Below, piece by piece: positions 23,282 to 31,262 of a DNA stretch of 38,213 nt. This DNA is from an uncultured Gammaproteobacteria bacterium (lineage in GTDB: Bacteria; Pseudomonadota; Gammaproteobacteria; Pseudomonadales; Pseudohongiellaceae). Below the pieces are notes generated by a model, which saw nothing but the letters and a program-made list of their open reading frames with translations, was not told where the DNA came from and ran no database searches. Both the position numbers and the translations under genes were made by a program. Every line of letters starts with the position of its first letter. Position 1 is the stretch's first letter. Location: the NCBI GenBank assembly GCA_903853385.1, contig CAINTJ010000116.1, positions 1-38,213 on the forward strand. Reading direction: 5' to 3'.

Positions 23282-24331
23282 CTATTCGGTGTAGAGCTCG
23301 CGCAATTTCTGCATCCCCGCCGCATCGATGCCCAGCATTGTGCTCATGTAGTTTTCGAAGCTGCCATGGCGCTCCTCGATGGCTGCAAAAGCAGCATCGA
23401 CATATTGTGCATCTACTCCCATCAAGACTTTTAAAACCTCGGCGGGCAGGCTGGCCAACATACGGCTGGTAGCATCATTCGCCCCGGGTTTGGACGGACG
23501 CGGCTGGTAGTACTGGTTGGACAGCAGGTAATCGGCGACGATGTCTGCGTGGCTCACGCCCAAAGCCCTCAGCAGCAGCGCGGCGGCAACGCCGGTGCGG
23601 TCTTTGCCAGCCGAACAATTGAACGCCAGCGGCGCATGGCCGGCCAGCAGTTCGGCAAACATTTGCTTGTACTGCATGGCAAAAGTAAAGGGAATTTCCC
23701 GGTAGAAATCAGCGAACACTTGTCTGGCTTGGGCAGGGCTTAAATTGGGTCTGGCAAGGCCGGCTCCCAGGATATTCATATCCAACACATAGTCGGTTTC
23801 TTTGCGTTGCGGCGTAGAACTGCCTTGCCAGCGGGTAGGCTCGTTGACACGCTCTTCGCTGCTGCGAAAGTCGCACACGACCCGGATGCCGAGCGAGTCG
23901 AGGTAGTGATAGTCATTGCTGGTCAAGTCGACCATGGTGCCGGACCGATACAGCATGCCCCATTTCACCGAGCTTCCTTTAGTGGCGGCATAGCCACCGA
24001 GGTCCCTGAAGTTGTTGCCAGCCTGCAAGGGCAGCCGCCGCTGGGCTAATGCTTGCTGCTTGCCATCGGCAGTAACCAGGAAAATATAGGGGCGTTCGGA
24101 TTTGGCCGATAATAGATATTGGCCATCGCTGTCTTGTCTGGATACAAGTTGGCGCAGTGGCTTTTGGTCAGTTGTGCGGTATTCCACCCACACATCCACG
24201 CTGCGCCCGCTGGCGTCCCAACGGATAAGCAGATCGTCATTGACAGTCTTTTCAACAGTGGCCGGAAAGCACCAGGCAAGGGTTGCAGGGAGCACTAAGG
24301 CGGCAGTTACTACCAGTTTCAATATACGCAT
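23282..24331 (-). CDS. Exported tyrosine-protein phosphatase (Y_phosphatase3 type)
   Basis: A 349-residue protein with a signal peptide (MRILKLVVTAALVLPATLAW then CFPA). A fibronectin-like N-terminal region is followed by the phosphatase domain: NFRDLGGY (about 107-114), GMLYRSGTM, and the Cys-x5-Arg P-loop NCSAGKDRTG with catalytic C239. This matches the atypical tyrosine/lipid phosphatases of PF13350. Export to the periplasm is inferred from the signal peptide, so the substrate may be a nutrient phosphoester rather than a signalling protein. ATG at 24331 is chosen over the upstream TTG because GAGG lies 6 nt before it. Confidence 0.85.
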   Translation of the reverse strand: MRILKLVVTAALVLPATLAWCFPATVEKTVNDDLLIRWDASGRSVDVWVEYRTTDQKPLRQLVSRQDSDGQYLLSAKSERPYIFLVTADGKQQALAQRRLPLQAGNNFRDLGGYAATKGSSVKWGMLYRSGTMVDLTSNDYHYLDSLGIRVVCDFRSSEERVNEPTRWQGSSTPQRKETDYVLDMNILGAGLARPNLSPAQARQVFADFYREIPFTFAMQYKQMFAELLAGHAPLAFNCSAGKDRTGVAAALLLRALGVSHADIVADYLLSNQYYQPRPSKPGANDATSRMLASLPAEVLKVLMGVDAQYVDAAFAAIEERHGSFENYMSTMLGIDAAGMQKLRELYTE

Positions 24332-24551
24332 GGTCAACCTCAAAAATTAACAGTGGCATTGAGGTTTATACGGTCGCCGTTTGAAGTCCTTATTAAGGAT
24401 TCATGCGAGGGAGTTAATTTTTGAGTAGCAGAGAGTTCAGAACAGGCACCGGCGCATTTACTCCGGCAACTTCAGCTGGTGCAGGAAGAATGTGATTGCG
24501 GCATAGGGAGAACTTTACACCCGACGCCGCCCTCAGGCAGCAAAGATCACT

Positions 24552-24971
24552 TCAACGTTTCCTGGACGTTTCTTCGGTGCCAGTGCAGCCACCGTCGGCC
24601 AGGTTGAGAGCCTTGCCGTCTGCAAGTTTCACCCAGCCAATGGCACCGCCGGGGCGCCCATCGCGTAGCGGGCAGTACATAAACGTAACGGTGTCGCCTG
24701 GCTTGATGGTATTACCGGTGACGCCACGCTGGATTAGACCAGTTACCCCGGCGCCTTCAAAACTCCACAGTGTTTCACTGCCGTCTGCGTTCTTGATGTT
24801 GAGGTAGAGCCACGTATGCGGATTGTTGAAGGCCCAGCGCACGATGGTGCCGGTTTTGGTTACAAAGGTTTTGTTGTCGAACATTGCAAACGAGTGATGC
24901 GCTTGGGCAACGTTGGTGGTCATGAGCACCACAGCCGACGCGAGCAGTAGGGGATTGAAAAGCCTCTTCAT
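24552..24971 (-). CDS. DUF6152 family exported protein
   Basis: A 139-residue protein with a signal peptide (MKRLFNPLLLASAVVLMTTN then VAQA). The mature N-terminus HHSFAMFD is typical of DUF6152, followed by a small beta domain (GTIVRWAFNNPHTWLYLNIK, PGDTVTFMYCPLRDGRPGGA). Function is unknown; the exposed His-His and the single Cys pair (CPL, GGC) could bind metal. It overlaps the upstream secreted-protein gene by 4 nt (ATGA), so the two are co-translated. Such pairs recur in TonB-receptor-rich genomes, as far as I recall. Confidence 0.8.
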   Translation of the reverse strand: MKRLFNPLLLASAVVLMTTNVAQAHHSFAMFDNKTFVTKTGTIVRWAFNNPHTWLYLNIKNADGSETLWSFEGAGVTGLIQRGVTGNTIKPGDTVTFMYCPLRDGRPGGAIGWVKLADGKALNLADGGCTGTEETSRKR

Positions 24972-26014
24972 GGTTTCGCTCCTTTGGGGGCGCTCTGCGA
25001 TTGCGCTGGGGAAGTCGCAGCCGGCAGCGCGGTATTGTAGATTGGGTCGCGGGTCTGGCCTGGTAGTTCAGGGAAAATAGTGGAGCCGCGACCGTCATTG
25101 AAGCCAGCCTCGCCGGGCAAATGGAAGTTGGATACACCTTTGTCATCCAGAAAATTGTTGTTGGTCTGGTCGCACTCCCAATGGATGACGCGATAGTCAG
25201 CCTGCGCAAGCTCGGCTGCGTGACGAAACGCGTAGACAGCACTCACCGGTTTTACGAACGCGAACTTGTCGTAAAAGGTTGCTTGCACTTCGATGCGTTC
25301 GATGCCATCCGGGTATTTGTGGAGCTGCCATATTTCGACTGCCTCGAACTGGTTGCTGGTCATTGGCGACCAGCGCGTGAAGTCAGCGGGATAAAGATAT
25401 TTGGTGTTCAGCACCAGCTTGTCGCCGTCCCAGAAGCCGATAGTGTCGCCGTACCACGAGTGCGTGCCATAAAGATTGCTGTGCTGCTTGCCGATCAGCA
25501 CCCGCCGGATCGAGGGCCCGAAATCGTTGATCAGGTACGACTCTGTCGGCAGGTTGATGAACTCATGCGAGTAAGGTTCCAGCAGAAAGCGCGGCATGCC
25601 TGGCGGTTCGCACCGGCCGAGCCGGTCGTAATGCACCTGCCCTTCCTCAGTCTGCTCGCGCCAGCGTTCCTTGAACGCTTTCTCGTAGGCGGGAGTCAGC
25701 ACTCCTGCGCGCACTTTGCCGTTGAAATTGCCGCCCTCTATGAAGGCGTCCATGTGGGTGTTGCCGGCTGTCACCCACAAGCCATCCCAGCGTGGCACAG
25801 ATGCGATGGTATGTTGAGTGCCGCCCTTGGCTTGCGTGAGCAGGAATTGGTAGTGGGCCTCGGAGGTAGTAAAGGACTGCGGCGCCGGGATGACCTTGAG
25901 CGGCGGGCCATAACCTGAGCCGAATCCGCCTCCTTGTGCCAAGGCTAGCAGCGGGGTGAGAGCGAGTACTAGAGTTCCGAAGGCGAGCCGCCACCGGCTG
26001 ATGGTGAGCTTCAT
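24968..26014 (-). CDS. Exported protein of unknown function (WxGDxLVxxT family)
   Basis: A 348-residue protein with a signal peptide (MKLTISRWRLAFGTLVLALT region, ending ALAQ) and a Gly-rich mature start. Its central motif GFWDGDKLVLNTKYL and the later EIWQLHKYPDGIERIEVQAT place it in a large, poorly characterised family of exported proteins; the decayed gene at 20276-20604 belongs to the same broad family. It has no recognisable catalytic site by eye. It precedes the DUF6152 gene with a 4-nt overlap and follows the FMN oxidase gene by 78 nt on the same strand. Confidence 0.7.
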   Translation of the reverse strand: MKLTISRWRLAFGTLVLALTPLLALAQGGGFGSGYGPPLKVIPAPQSFTTSEAHYQFLLTQAKGGTQHTIASVPRWDGLWVTAGNTHMDAFIEGGNFNGKVRAGVLTPAYEKAFKERWREQTEEGQVHYDRLGRCEPPGMPRFLLEPYSHEFINLPTESYLINDFGPSIRRVLIGKQHSNLYGTHSWYGDTIGFWDGDKLVLNTKYLYPADFTRWSPMTSNQFEAVEIWQLHKYPDGIERIEVQATFYDKFAFVKPVSAVYAFRHAAELAQADYRVIHWECDQTNNNFLDDKGVSNFHLPGEAGFNDGRGSTIFPELPGQTRDPIYNTALPAATSPAQSQSAPKGAKP

Positions 26015-26092
26015 GCGTTTCCCCTGCGCCTTGGATAAGACGCTTGTTCTTGTTATGTTGGTCCGGATACTAACAGCGGATTTGGCAACTGA

Positions 26093-27265
26093 CTAGGCGC
26101 GTCCCAGCCTTGCAGCAGTAATGTCCTTGATGGTTGGCGTCCCCATTTGCTGCATGGTCAGCTTCAATTCGGCACGCAGGATTTCCAGCACACGCTCCAC
26201 GCCGGCCTGGCCAAACGCCGACAAGCCCCAGATATAAGGGCGGCCGATGCCAACGCCGGCAGCTCCCAGCGCCAGCGCCTTGTAGATGTCGGCACCATTG
26301 CGAACGCCGCCGTCGAGCAGCACCGGCACCCGGCCTTTGGCGGCTTGCACCACCTCCGGCAGGCAATCGATGGTCGCGCGCAAGGTTTCAGCCGCGCGGC
26401 CGCCATGGTTGGAAACAATGATGCCGTCGGCGCCGTGCTGGATCGCCTGCTCGGTGTCTTCGGCGCTGTCGATGCCTTTGAGCAGCACTTTCATCTTGGT
26501 CAATTTCTTCAAGCGCTCAAAGGTGGCCCAGGTGGCATCAGACGGATTGGATTTGCCTTCCAGACCGTCATACATCGGTTTGTGGGCTCCTTCAATATGA
26601 CATTCAACGCAATCACGTGTGTCCTGGCGGGCGAAACGCGCCATCGTGGGGGTATTGCGTCCGGCCAACAAATCCACGGTCCATACCAGCACCGGACTGC
26701 CGGCATCTTCGATGCGCCTCACCATTTTCTCGGTGTCTTGCCACTTGGTGGGCATATACAGTTGTTGCCAGGGCGGTGTGCCCAGTGTGCTGGCGATCTC
26801 TTCGACACTGTAGCTTGATACATTCGACAGGATCATGGTGTGACGTCTGGCTTTGGCCGCGCGCGCCGTAGCGTGTTCGCCCTCGGCATGAAAGGCGCGC
26901 TGCCCACCGACCGGGCAAATGAACAGCGGTGTTTCCCACTGGCTGCCGAAGATGCGCGTGCTCAGATCCGGTTTCGACACATCGACGAGGCGACGTGGTT
27001 TGAGCCCGATATGCTTGAAGGCTTCGACATTGGCCTGCAAGGTCATGTTGTTGTCGGAACCACTGGCCATATAGCCCCAGTGTGCAGCCGGCAGTACGCT
27101 GCGCGCCGCCGCCTCGAAGTCCATCACCTGCAGTGCATCCATGGCACTTTTCAGCACAAAGGGATCATTGGTGCTGACCAGTTGCTGCGCCAACGCGCGC
27201 ACCGATGGCGTCAGCACCACACTGGCGGCCAGCAGCTGGAAAAAAGCACGACGGTTTGTATTCAT
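26093..27265 (-). CDS. Exported FMN-dependent alpha-hydroxy-acid dehydrogenase/oxidase
   Basis: A 390-residue member of the lactate/glycolate/mandelate oxidase family, oxidising a 2-hydroxy acid to the 2-oxo acid. The TIM-barrel FMN site is complete: KVLLKGI (K263), the catalytic His in SNHGGR (H287), VPVLLDGGVRNGADIYKALA and GAAGVGIGRPYIWGL. The N-terminus (MNTNRRAFFQLLAASVVLTP) has a twin-arginine motif, NRRAFFQ, ahead of a hydrophobic stretch and AQQ, so Tat export of the folded flavoprotein is likely. That is unusual, since most relatives are cytoplasmic or face the inner membrane. AGGG lies 7 nt before the ATG. It is probably the first gene of the minus-strand cluster with the two exported proteins downstream. 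Confidence 0.88.
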   Translation of the reverse strand: MNTNRRAFFQLLAASVVLTPSVRALAQQLVSTNDPFVLKSAMDALQVMDFEAAARSVLPAAHWGYMASGSDNNMTLQANVEAFKHIGLKPRRLVDVSKPDLSTRIFGSQWETPLFICPVGGQRAFHAEGEHATARAAKARRHTMILSNVSSYSVEEIASTLGTPPWQQLYMPTKWQDTEKMVRRIEDAGSPVLVWTVDLLAGRNTPTMARFARQDTRDCVECHIEGAHKPMYDGLEGKSNPSDATWATFERLKKLTKMKVLLKGIDSAEDTEQAIQHGADGIIVSNHGGRAAETLRATIDCLPEVVQAAKGRVPVLLDGGVRNGADIYKALALGAAGVGIGRPYIWGLSAFGQAGVERVLEILRAELKLTMQQMGTPTIKDITAARLGRA

Positions 27266-27794
27266 GTCAGGACCCTATAACACGCAGTAACAGAAGTACA
27301 CAGCATTGCCGGTCATTGTTTCAACCACAACGCCACCCATTCGCCCCGGAGAGGTCTCGGCACGCTCGCTCGGGGCTGCCCACAGTATCGATACCTTCAG
27401 ACTGCAGAGAACGAAGTGGCGGTACATGGATCCCCTCAGGCTTTGCAGTGGATGTTCGGGCCAAACCTTGATCATGAACTTCCCGGGCAGAATTGCAAGA
27501 AGGTACTGAGCAGCCTATTGGGAATCGGGACTGAATATATCGAGCTGCCGATCGTAAATTTCACTACGCATGTCAAAGGCCCCTAGAATGTTGCGGTTGT
27601 GTGCCCGGACGGAAAACTGTAATTGTTGGGTTGGTCCGGGCGTTCGCCTGGAGTTGCGCATTTGGCTGTCCTAGCTTGAAATATTGTCCGCATCAGCCTG
27701 CACCGGCATAAAGTTCTGCCTCAGATACCGCCCCTTGACCAGGCTGGTTGTGGTAATTTCTGTCTCATCGCTTGCCAACACTGGAGCCCTTGCC
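27266..27794. other. Intergenic region with a hairpin and an unexplained open frame
   Basis: This gap of about 530 nt lies between the divergent FMN oxidase and M3 peptidase genes. GCCCGGAC (27603-27610) and GTCCGGGC (27634-27641) form an 8-bp inverted repeat in the peptidase leader. A plus-strand frame stays open for 101 codons (27281-27586) with no ATG before 27452; its end reads QNCKKVLSSLLGIGTEYIEL then PIVNF. It could be the remnant of a gene or element. I do not recognise it, and other frames across it are also open, so coding is doubtful. Confidence 0.35.
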
Positions 27795-29666
27795 ATGTCC
27801 CGTCTGCTGCCTCTGCTGATCTGCTCACTATTGTTGGGTTGGACTGCGCCCCTCTCCGCTCAAAATCCTGTCCCTGCTGAGAGCGCCAGCAGTTGGGATC
27901 TGACTGAACTGTTTCCGACTGTTGCTGCCTGGAATAGCGAACGCGAACGTCTGCTTGGAGAATTCACCAGGATCGCACAGTATCGGGGCACGCTTGGCAA
28001 GAGCAGCAACAACCTGTACACAGCCTTGCATTTTGCTTCTGATCTATCGCGCCAGGCCCAGCGCGTTTATGCCTATGCCAGCCTGCAGCAGGATGAAGAT
28101 TTGCGGGTGACTGCCGCGCAGGAACGTGACCAGTTGGCAGCAGCCATGCTGTCGGCCATGAACCAGGCCATCGCCTGGATCAATCCGGAAATCATTACGG
28201 TGGGCGACACTCGCATTCGCCAGTTCATGAGCGAAAACCCTAAGCTCGCCCCTTTCAAGCATCAACTCGACAATGTGCTGCGACAAAGCCAGCACACCCT
28301 TGGCGCAGAAGCCGAACAGACACTGGCGTTTTTCTCGCAGCCGTTTGATGCCCCGTCTGCGATCTACAGCATGCTGGAGAATTCCGATATTCCGTTTCCT
28401 GTGCTGACGCTGCCGAGCGGCGAACAGGTGCGTGTCGATTCCCAGGGCTATGGCCGCTTGCGCTCAAATCCTGACCGCTCTGTCCGCAAACAGGCATTTG
28501 ACCTGTTCTGGAGCAAATGGAAAGAATACCGCAACAGCGTTGGCATGGTGCTGAACAGTCATATCCAGACCCAGGTGGCCTTGTCGAAGGCCCGCCACTT
28601 CAACAGCATGCTCGAACGACAGTTATATGAATACAACCTGCCACCTTCAGTTTATCAAACGCTGGTTGAACAGGTAAACCAGGCGCTGCCAACCTTGCAC
28701 CGTTATTTCAAACTCAGGGCACGCATGCTCGGGATCGAAAAGTTGCAGTATTACGACGTTTACCCGCCCCTGGTTTCGCTCGACAAGAAATTCGATGTTG
28801 CAACCAGCAAGACCATCACACTGGCTGCGATGCAATTGCTCGGTGACGACTGGGTCAGTCAGCAAAGCGCGGCAATGAACTCGCGCTGGATGCATATTTA
28901 CCCCCAGCAGGGCAAACGTAGCGGCGCCTACATGAACGGCTCTGCCTACGATGTGCACCCGTACCTGCTGCTCAACCACAACAATGATTTTGATTCAGTC
29001 TCGACCATGGCGCATGAATGGGGCCATGCGATGCATACCCTCTATGCAAAGCAGGCGCAGCCCTTTGAAACCGCTGATTACGCCACTTTCATCGCGGAAA
29101 TTCCCTCAACTTCGCTGGAGCTGGTGCTGCAACAGTATATGAGCCAGCATGCGGCAACGCCGGATGAAAAACTGTATTACCTCGGCTACGGGCTCGAGAG
29201 CCTGCGCGGTACCTATTTCCGCCAGACCATGTTTGCTGAATTCGAACTGAGCTTGTACCAGGCGGTAGAACGCGGTGAAGCTTTGAGTGGTGAACGCATC
29301 TCGCAAATGTATGGCGAGCTGCTGCGCCGCTACCACGGTTCGGAGCAAGGAGTGGTTGAAATCGATGAACTTTACAACAATGAATGGATGTTCGTTCCGC
29401 ACTTCTACTACAACATGTATGTGTACCAGTATGCGACATCACTGACTGCCGGTACCGCGCTGTACCAGAAAATCGTCACACAAGGCCAGACTGGCATCGA
29501 CAACTACAAGAACCTGCTGCGCGCCGGCAGCTCGGATTATCCCTACCAGCTGCTGCGCAATGCCGGTGTCGATATGGCAACACCCGCGCCTTACCAGGCG
29601 GTGATTGCCCGCATGAATTCCATCATGGATGAGATGGAAACTTTGCTTGATCAACAAAAAAAGTAA
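27795..29666 (+). CDS. M3-family oligoendopeptidase (PepF-like), exported
   Basis: A 623-residue zinc metallopeptidase. The active-site HEWGH lies at residues 407-411 (TMAHEWGHAMH), with the third ligand region about 25 residues later (FIAEIPSTSLELVL, the Glu). The N-terminal helical part (SSWDLTELFPTVAAWNSERE) is typical of oligoendopeptidase F, which cleaves peptides of about 7-17 residues. A signal peptide (MSRLLPLLICSLLLGWTAPL then SAQ) suggests a periplasmic enzyme, unlike the cytoplasmic form. I start at 27795, where CTGGAG lies 8 nt upstream, rather than at 27684, because the earlier residues would bury the signal peptide. A hairpin repeat follows 27 nt after the stop. Confidence 0.9.
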   Translation: MSRLLPLLICSLLLGWTAPLSAQNPVPAESASSWDLTELFPTVAAWNSERERLLGEFTRIAQYRGTLGKSSNNLYTALHFASDLSRQAQRVYAYASLQQDEDLRVTAAQERDQLAAAMLSAMNQAIAWINPEIITVGDTRIRQFMSENPKLAPFKHQLDNVLRQSQHTLGAEAEQTLAFFSQPFDAPSAIYSMLENSDIPFPVLTLPSGEQVRVDSQGYGRLRSNPDRSVRKQAFDLFWSKWKEYRNSVGMVLNSHIQTQVALSKARHFNSMLERQLYEYNLPPSVYQTLVEQVNQALPTLHRYFKLRARMLGIEKLQYYDVYPPLVSLDKKFDVATSKTITLAAMQLLGDDWVSQQSAAMNSRWMHIYPQQGKRSGAYMNGSAYDVHPYLLLNHNNDFDSVSTMAHEWGHAMHTLYAKQAQPFETADYATFIAEIPSTSLELVLQQYMSQHAATPDEKLYYLGYGLESLRGTYFRQTMFAEFELSLYQAVERGEALSGERISQMYGELLRRYHGSEQGVVEIDELYNNEWMFVPHFYYNMYVYQYATSLTAGTALYQKIVTQGQTGIDNYKNLLRAGSSDYPYQLLRNAGVDMATPAPYQAVIARMNSIMDEMETLLDQQKK

Positions 29667-29693
29667 AAGTTCTTCGCGCGAAACCGGCAGGCC

Positions 29694-29795
29694 TTGGGCC
29701 GCTAGCTGCTTCGCAAACCGTCTGAGGCCATGGATGGCTGAAGCGAGCCCCATGGATGGGTGCACGGCGTGTTTACGAAGCAGCTAGCGGCCCAA
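29694..29795 (+). repeat. Hairpin repeat element, copy 2
   Basis: TTGGGCCGCTAGCTGCTTCG (29694-29713) is perfectly complementary to 29776-29795, and the stem continues with AAAC/GTTT (29715-29718 with 29771-29774). The 52-nt core (29719-29770) matches copy 1 (8797-8849, opposite strand) at most positions, while the 20-bp arms share nothing with copy 1. Inside the core are two small hairpins with GGA in the loop (GGCCATGGATGGCT and CCCATGGATGGG). As with copy 1 and queA, it lies just downstream of a gene and in the same orientation relative to it. Confidence 0.85.
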
Positions 29796-29952
29796 AACTG
29801 AGCGCTGATCCTGAATTTATTCATTGACGAATCCAAACCGCCGCAGCATCTGCCGCGGCGCGCGGTCGTGCACATGCGGCAAGGTCAGCATCCGGAGCGT
29901 CGATGGGCAGCAAGCAGTGGAGAAGCAGGGGGTAATGCTTTAAACACCACCA

Positions 29953-29972
29953 GCAGGTTTCCCAAAACCTGC
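29953..29972. repeat. 8-bp inverted repeat upstream of the ArgD-like fragment
   Basis: GCAGGTTT (29953-29960) and AAACCTGC (29965-29972) pair around a CCCA loop, 57 nt before the shortened aminotransferase start. A T-run (GGGGTTTTTT) follows about 19 nt later. It may be a leader hairpin or weak terminator. Nothing else is recognisable between 29796 and 30028. Confidence 0.4.
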
Positions 29973-30028
29973 GGATGTCGCAGACACCGGGGTTTTTTGG
30001 CCTGCATTTTCCCAAGCAAGGAGACATC

Positions 30029-30256
30029 ATGAGCACCATCGACATAGAGAACAATTTGGGCATCACCTTTTGTGAGCGGTTGCCATTGGCGTTTACGCAC
30101 GGCCAAGGCACCCGGGTGTGGGACGAAGCCGGTTTGCTGGTGGTAGCGACCCGCAATGGCATTATCCGGCTGCTGCCGGATCTACTGGTCAGCGGCAAGG
30201 GCATGGCGACCGCCAAAATGATACTGGAGCATGTGTTGCACTCGTGTCAGGCCTGA
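30029..30256 (+). pseudogene. Internally deleted class-III aminotransferase (ArgD-like), 75 residues
   Basis: The first 35 residues (MSTIDIENNLGITFCERLPL then AFTHGQGTRVWDEAG) match the N-terminus of acetylornithine/succinyl-ornithine aminotransferases. The next 40 (LLVVATRNGIIRLLPDLLVS then GKGMATAKMIL) match their C-terminus. About 320 residues are missing at the join, including the PLP lysine, so the product cannot be an aminotransferase. The frame is intact across the join, AAGGAG lies 5 nt before the ATG, and the ORF ends normally, so a 75-residue protein could still be made. I classify it as a pseudogene by deletion, with a possible residual product. Confidence 0.75.
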
Positions 30257-30348
30257 TCATTGCGTCACAGCAAGCCGGAGGGGGTAGCGAACTCCGGCAT
30301 CCTGCCGCAAAATCCGTCTGACTTGTCCGGCTACAAAACGGAGTACTT

Positions 30349-30753
30349 ATGCCTTTGACCAAACTTGAACATTATCTGGTGATGACCGACGACATTGACG
30401 CTACCCGCGATTTTTATCGCGACGTGATCGGGCTCAGCTTGGGTATGCGGGCCGATCTCGGCTTTCCCGGCTATTGGCTGTATCTGGGCGAGACGCCAGT
30501 GATCCATATTGCCGAATGGCTTACCTACACGGCGCATTCAAACAAACTGGGGATTCCGGTGACTACGCGCGCCAATGGCACCGGTGTGTTCGACCACATT
30601 GCTTTCAATGGCACTCATGCCCAGGAAATGATCGACAAGCTGGACCAGCTCAAAGTGCCATTCCATCGCAATGACGTGCCACATGTGGGACTGATCCAAT
30701 TGTTCCTGTTCGATCCCAGCGGTATCAAAATCGAGCTGAATTACCGGGGCTAA
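30349..30753 (+). CDS. VOC family protein (glyoxalase/dioxygenase fold)
   Basis: A 134-residue protein with the paired beta-alpha-beta-beta-beta modules of the vicinal oxygen chelate superfamily: LEHYLVMTDDIDATRDFYRD, LGFPGYWLYLGETPVIHIAE, then FDHIAFNGTHAQEMIDKLDQ and LFLFDPSGIKIELNY. Likely metal ligands are His in LEH, His in FDH and the terminal Glu of KIELNY, as in extradiol-dioxygenase-like or glyoxalase-like members. The substrate is unknown. CGGAG lies 5 nt before the ATG. It follows the ArgD fragment by 92 nt on the same strand and converges on a SnoaL-like gene. Confidence 0.85.
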   Translation: MPLTKLEHYLVMTDDIDATRDFYRDVIGLSLGMRADLGFPGYWLYLGETPVIHIAEWLTYTAHSNKLGIPVTTRANGTGVFDHIAFNGTHAQEMIDKLDQLKVPFHRNDVPHVGLIQLFLFDPSGIKIELNYRG

Positions 30754-30800
30754 CTTGCCTTGGGGGTGGCAACTGCATTGTTGCAACCGCGCCGGAGTGG

Positions 30801-31238
30801 TCAGGCCGAGAAGATGATGCGGCCTTTGCGCTGCTTGAACATCCAGCCGGCCGGGGTCAGTACAAATTCATCGTCGTATTCCCCGACCAGCTGAGGCGGC
30901 AGTGCCTGCAGTCCGAATTTTTCCGCCGGCTTGTCCACGTTGCCGCTGAACAACAGGGCATAGCAAGTGCCGGTGGCATGGACCGGACTGAGGACATTGA
31001 TCACTATATTGCTGATGAAATGCCGCCCTACCCGCTCTTTCGGCCGTGATTCAAAAGTTGCTCGGATGTTGGCGCGCCCTTCAATCAACGCATCGGGAGC
31101 AATAGGCCGGGCATAGACGGCACCTTCCACAAACAATTCCGCAAGCTCGCCGAACCGGCCCTGGTCATTGAGTATTGCAAACTGGTTAATCAAGCGGGTG
31201 CAAGCCTGTTCAATGACGAGTGTTTGTAATGCGTCCAT
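30801..31238 (-). CDS. SnoaL/NTF2-like protein, cytoplasmic
   Basis: A 145-residue NTF2-like domain without a signal peptide. It has the opening helix (LQTLVIEQACTRLINQFAIL then NDQGRFGELAELFVEGAVYA), the GRANIRATFESRP helix, and strands with RHFISNIVINV and GEYDDEFVLTPAGWMFKQRK. Relatives are ring-hydroxylating dioxygenase beta-like proteins, isomerases and polyketide cyclases; function here is unknown. It lies 24 nt after the epoxide hydrolase gene on the same strand, so it is probably the last gene of the tsaB-uppP-epoxide hydrolase transcript. GGGAG upstream supports the start. Confidence 0.8.
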   Translation of the reverse strand: MDALQTLVIEQACTRLINQFAILNDQGRFGELAELFVEGAVYARPIAPDALIEGRANIRATFESRPKERVGRHFISNIVINVLSPVHATGTCYALLFSGNVDKPAEKFGLQALPPQLVGEYDDEFVLTPAGWMFKQRKGRIIFSA

Positions 31239-31262
31239 CCTTATTCTCCCATTGCTGTGTGT

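Noticed and set aside
24465-24530. A short minus-strand stretch encoding SSPYAAITFFLHQLKLPE then stop, downstream of the DUF6152 gene
   Set aside because: It looks like a protein C-terminus, but it has only 18 codons and is preceded by an in-frame stop. Too short to separate from chance; possibly a gene remnant.
29821-30216. Minus-strand frames across the ArgD-like fragment
   Set aside because: No domain resemblance and no ribosome site; the plus-strand frame matches aminotransferase ends and has AAGGAG.
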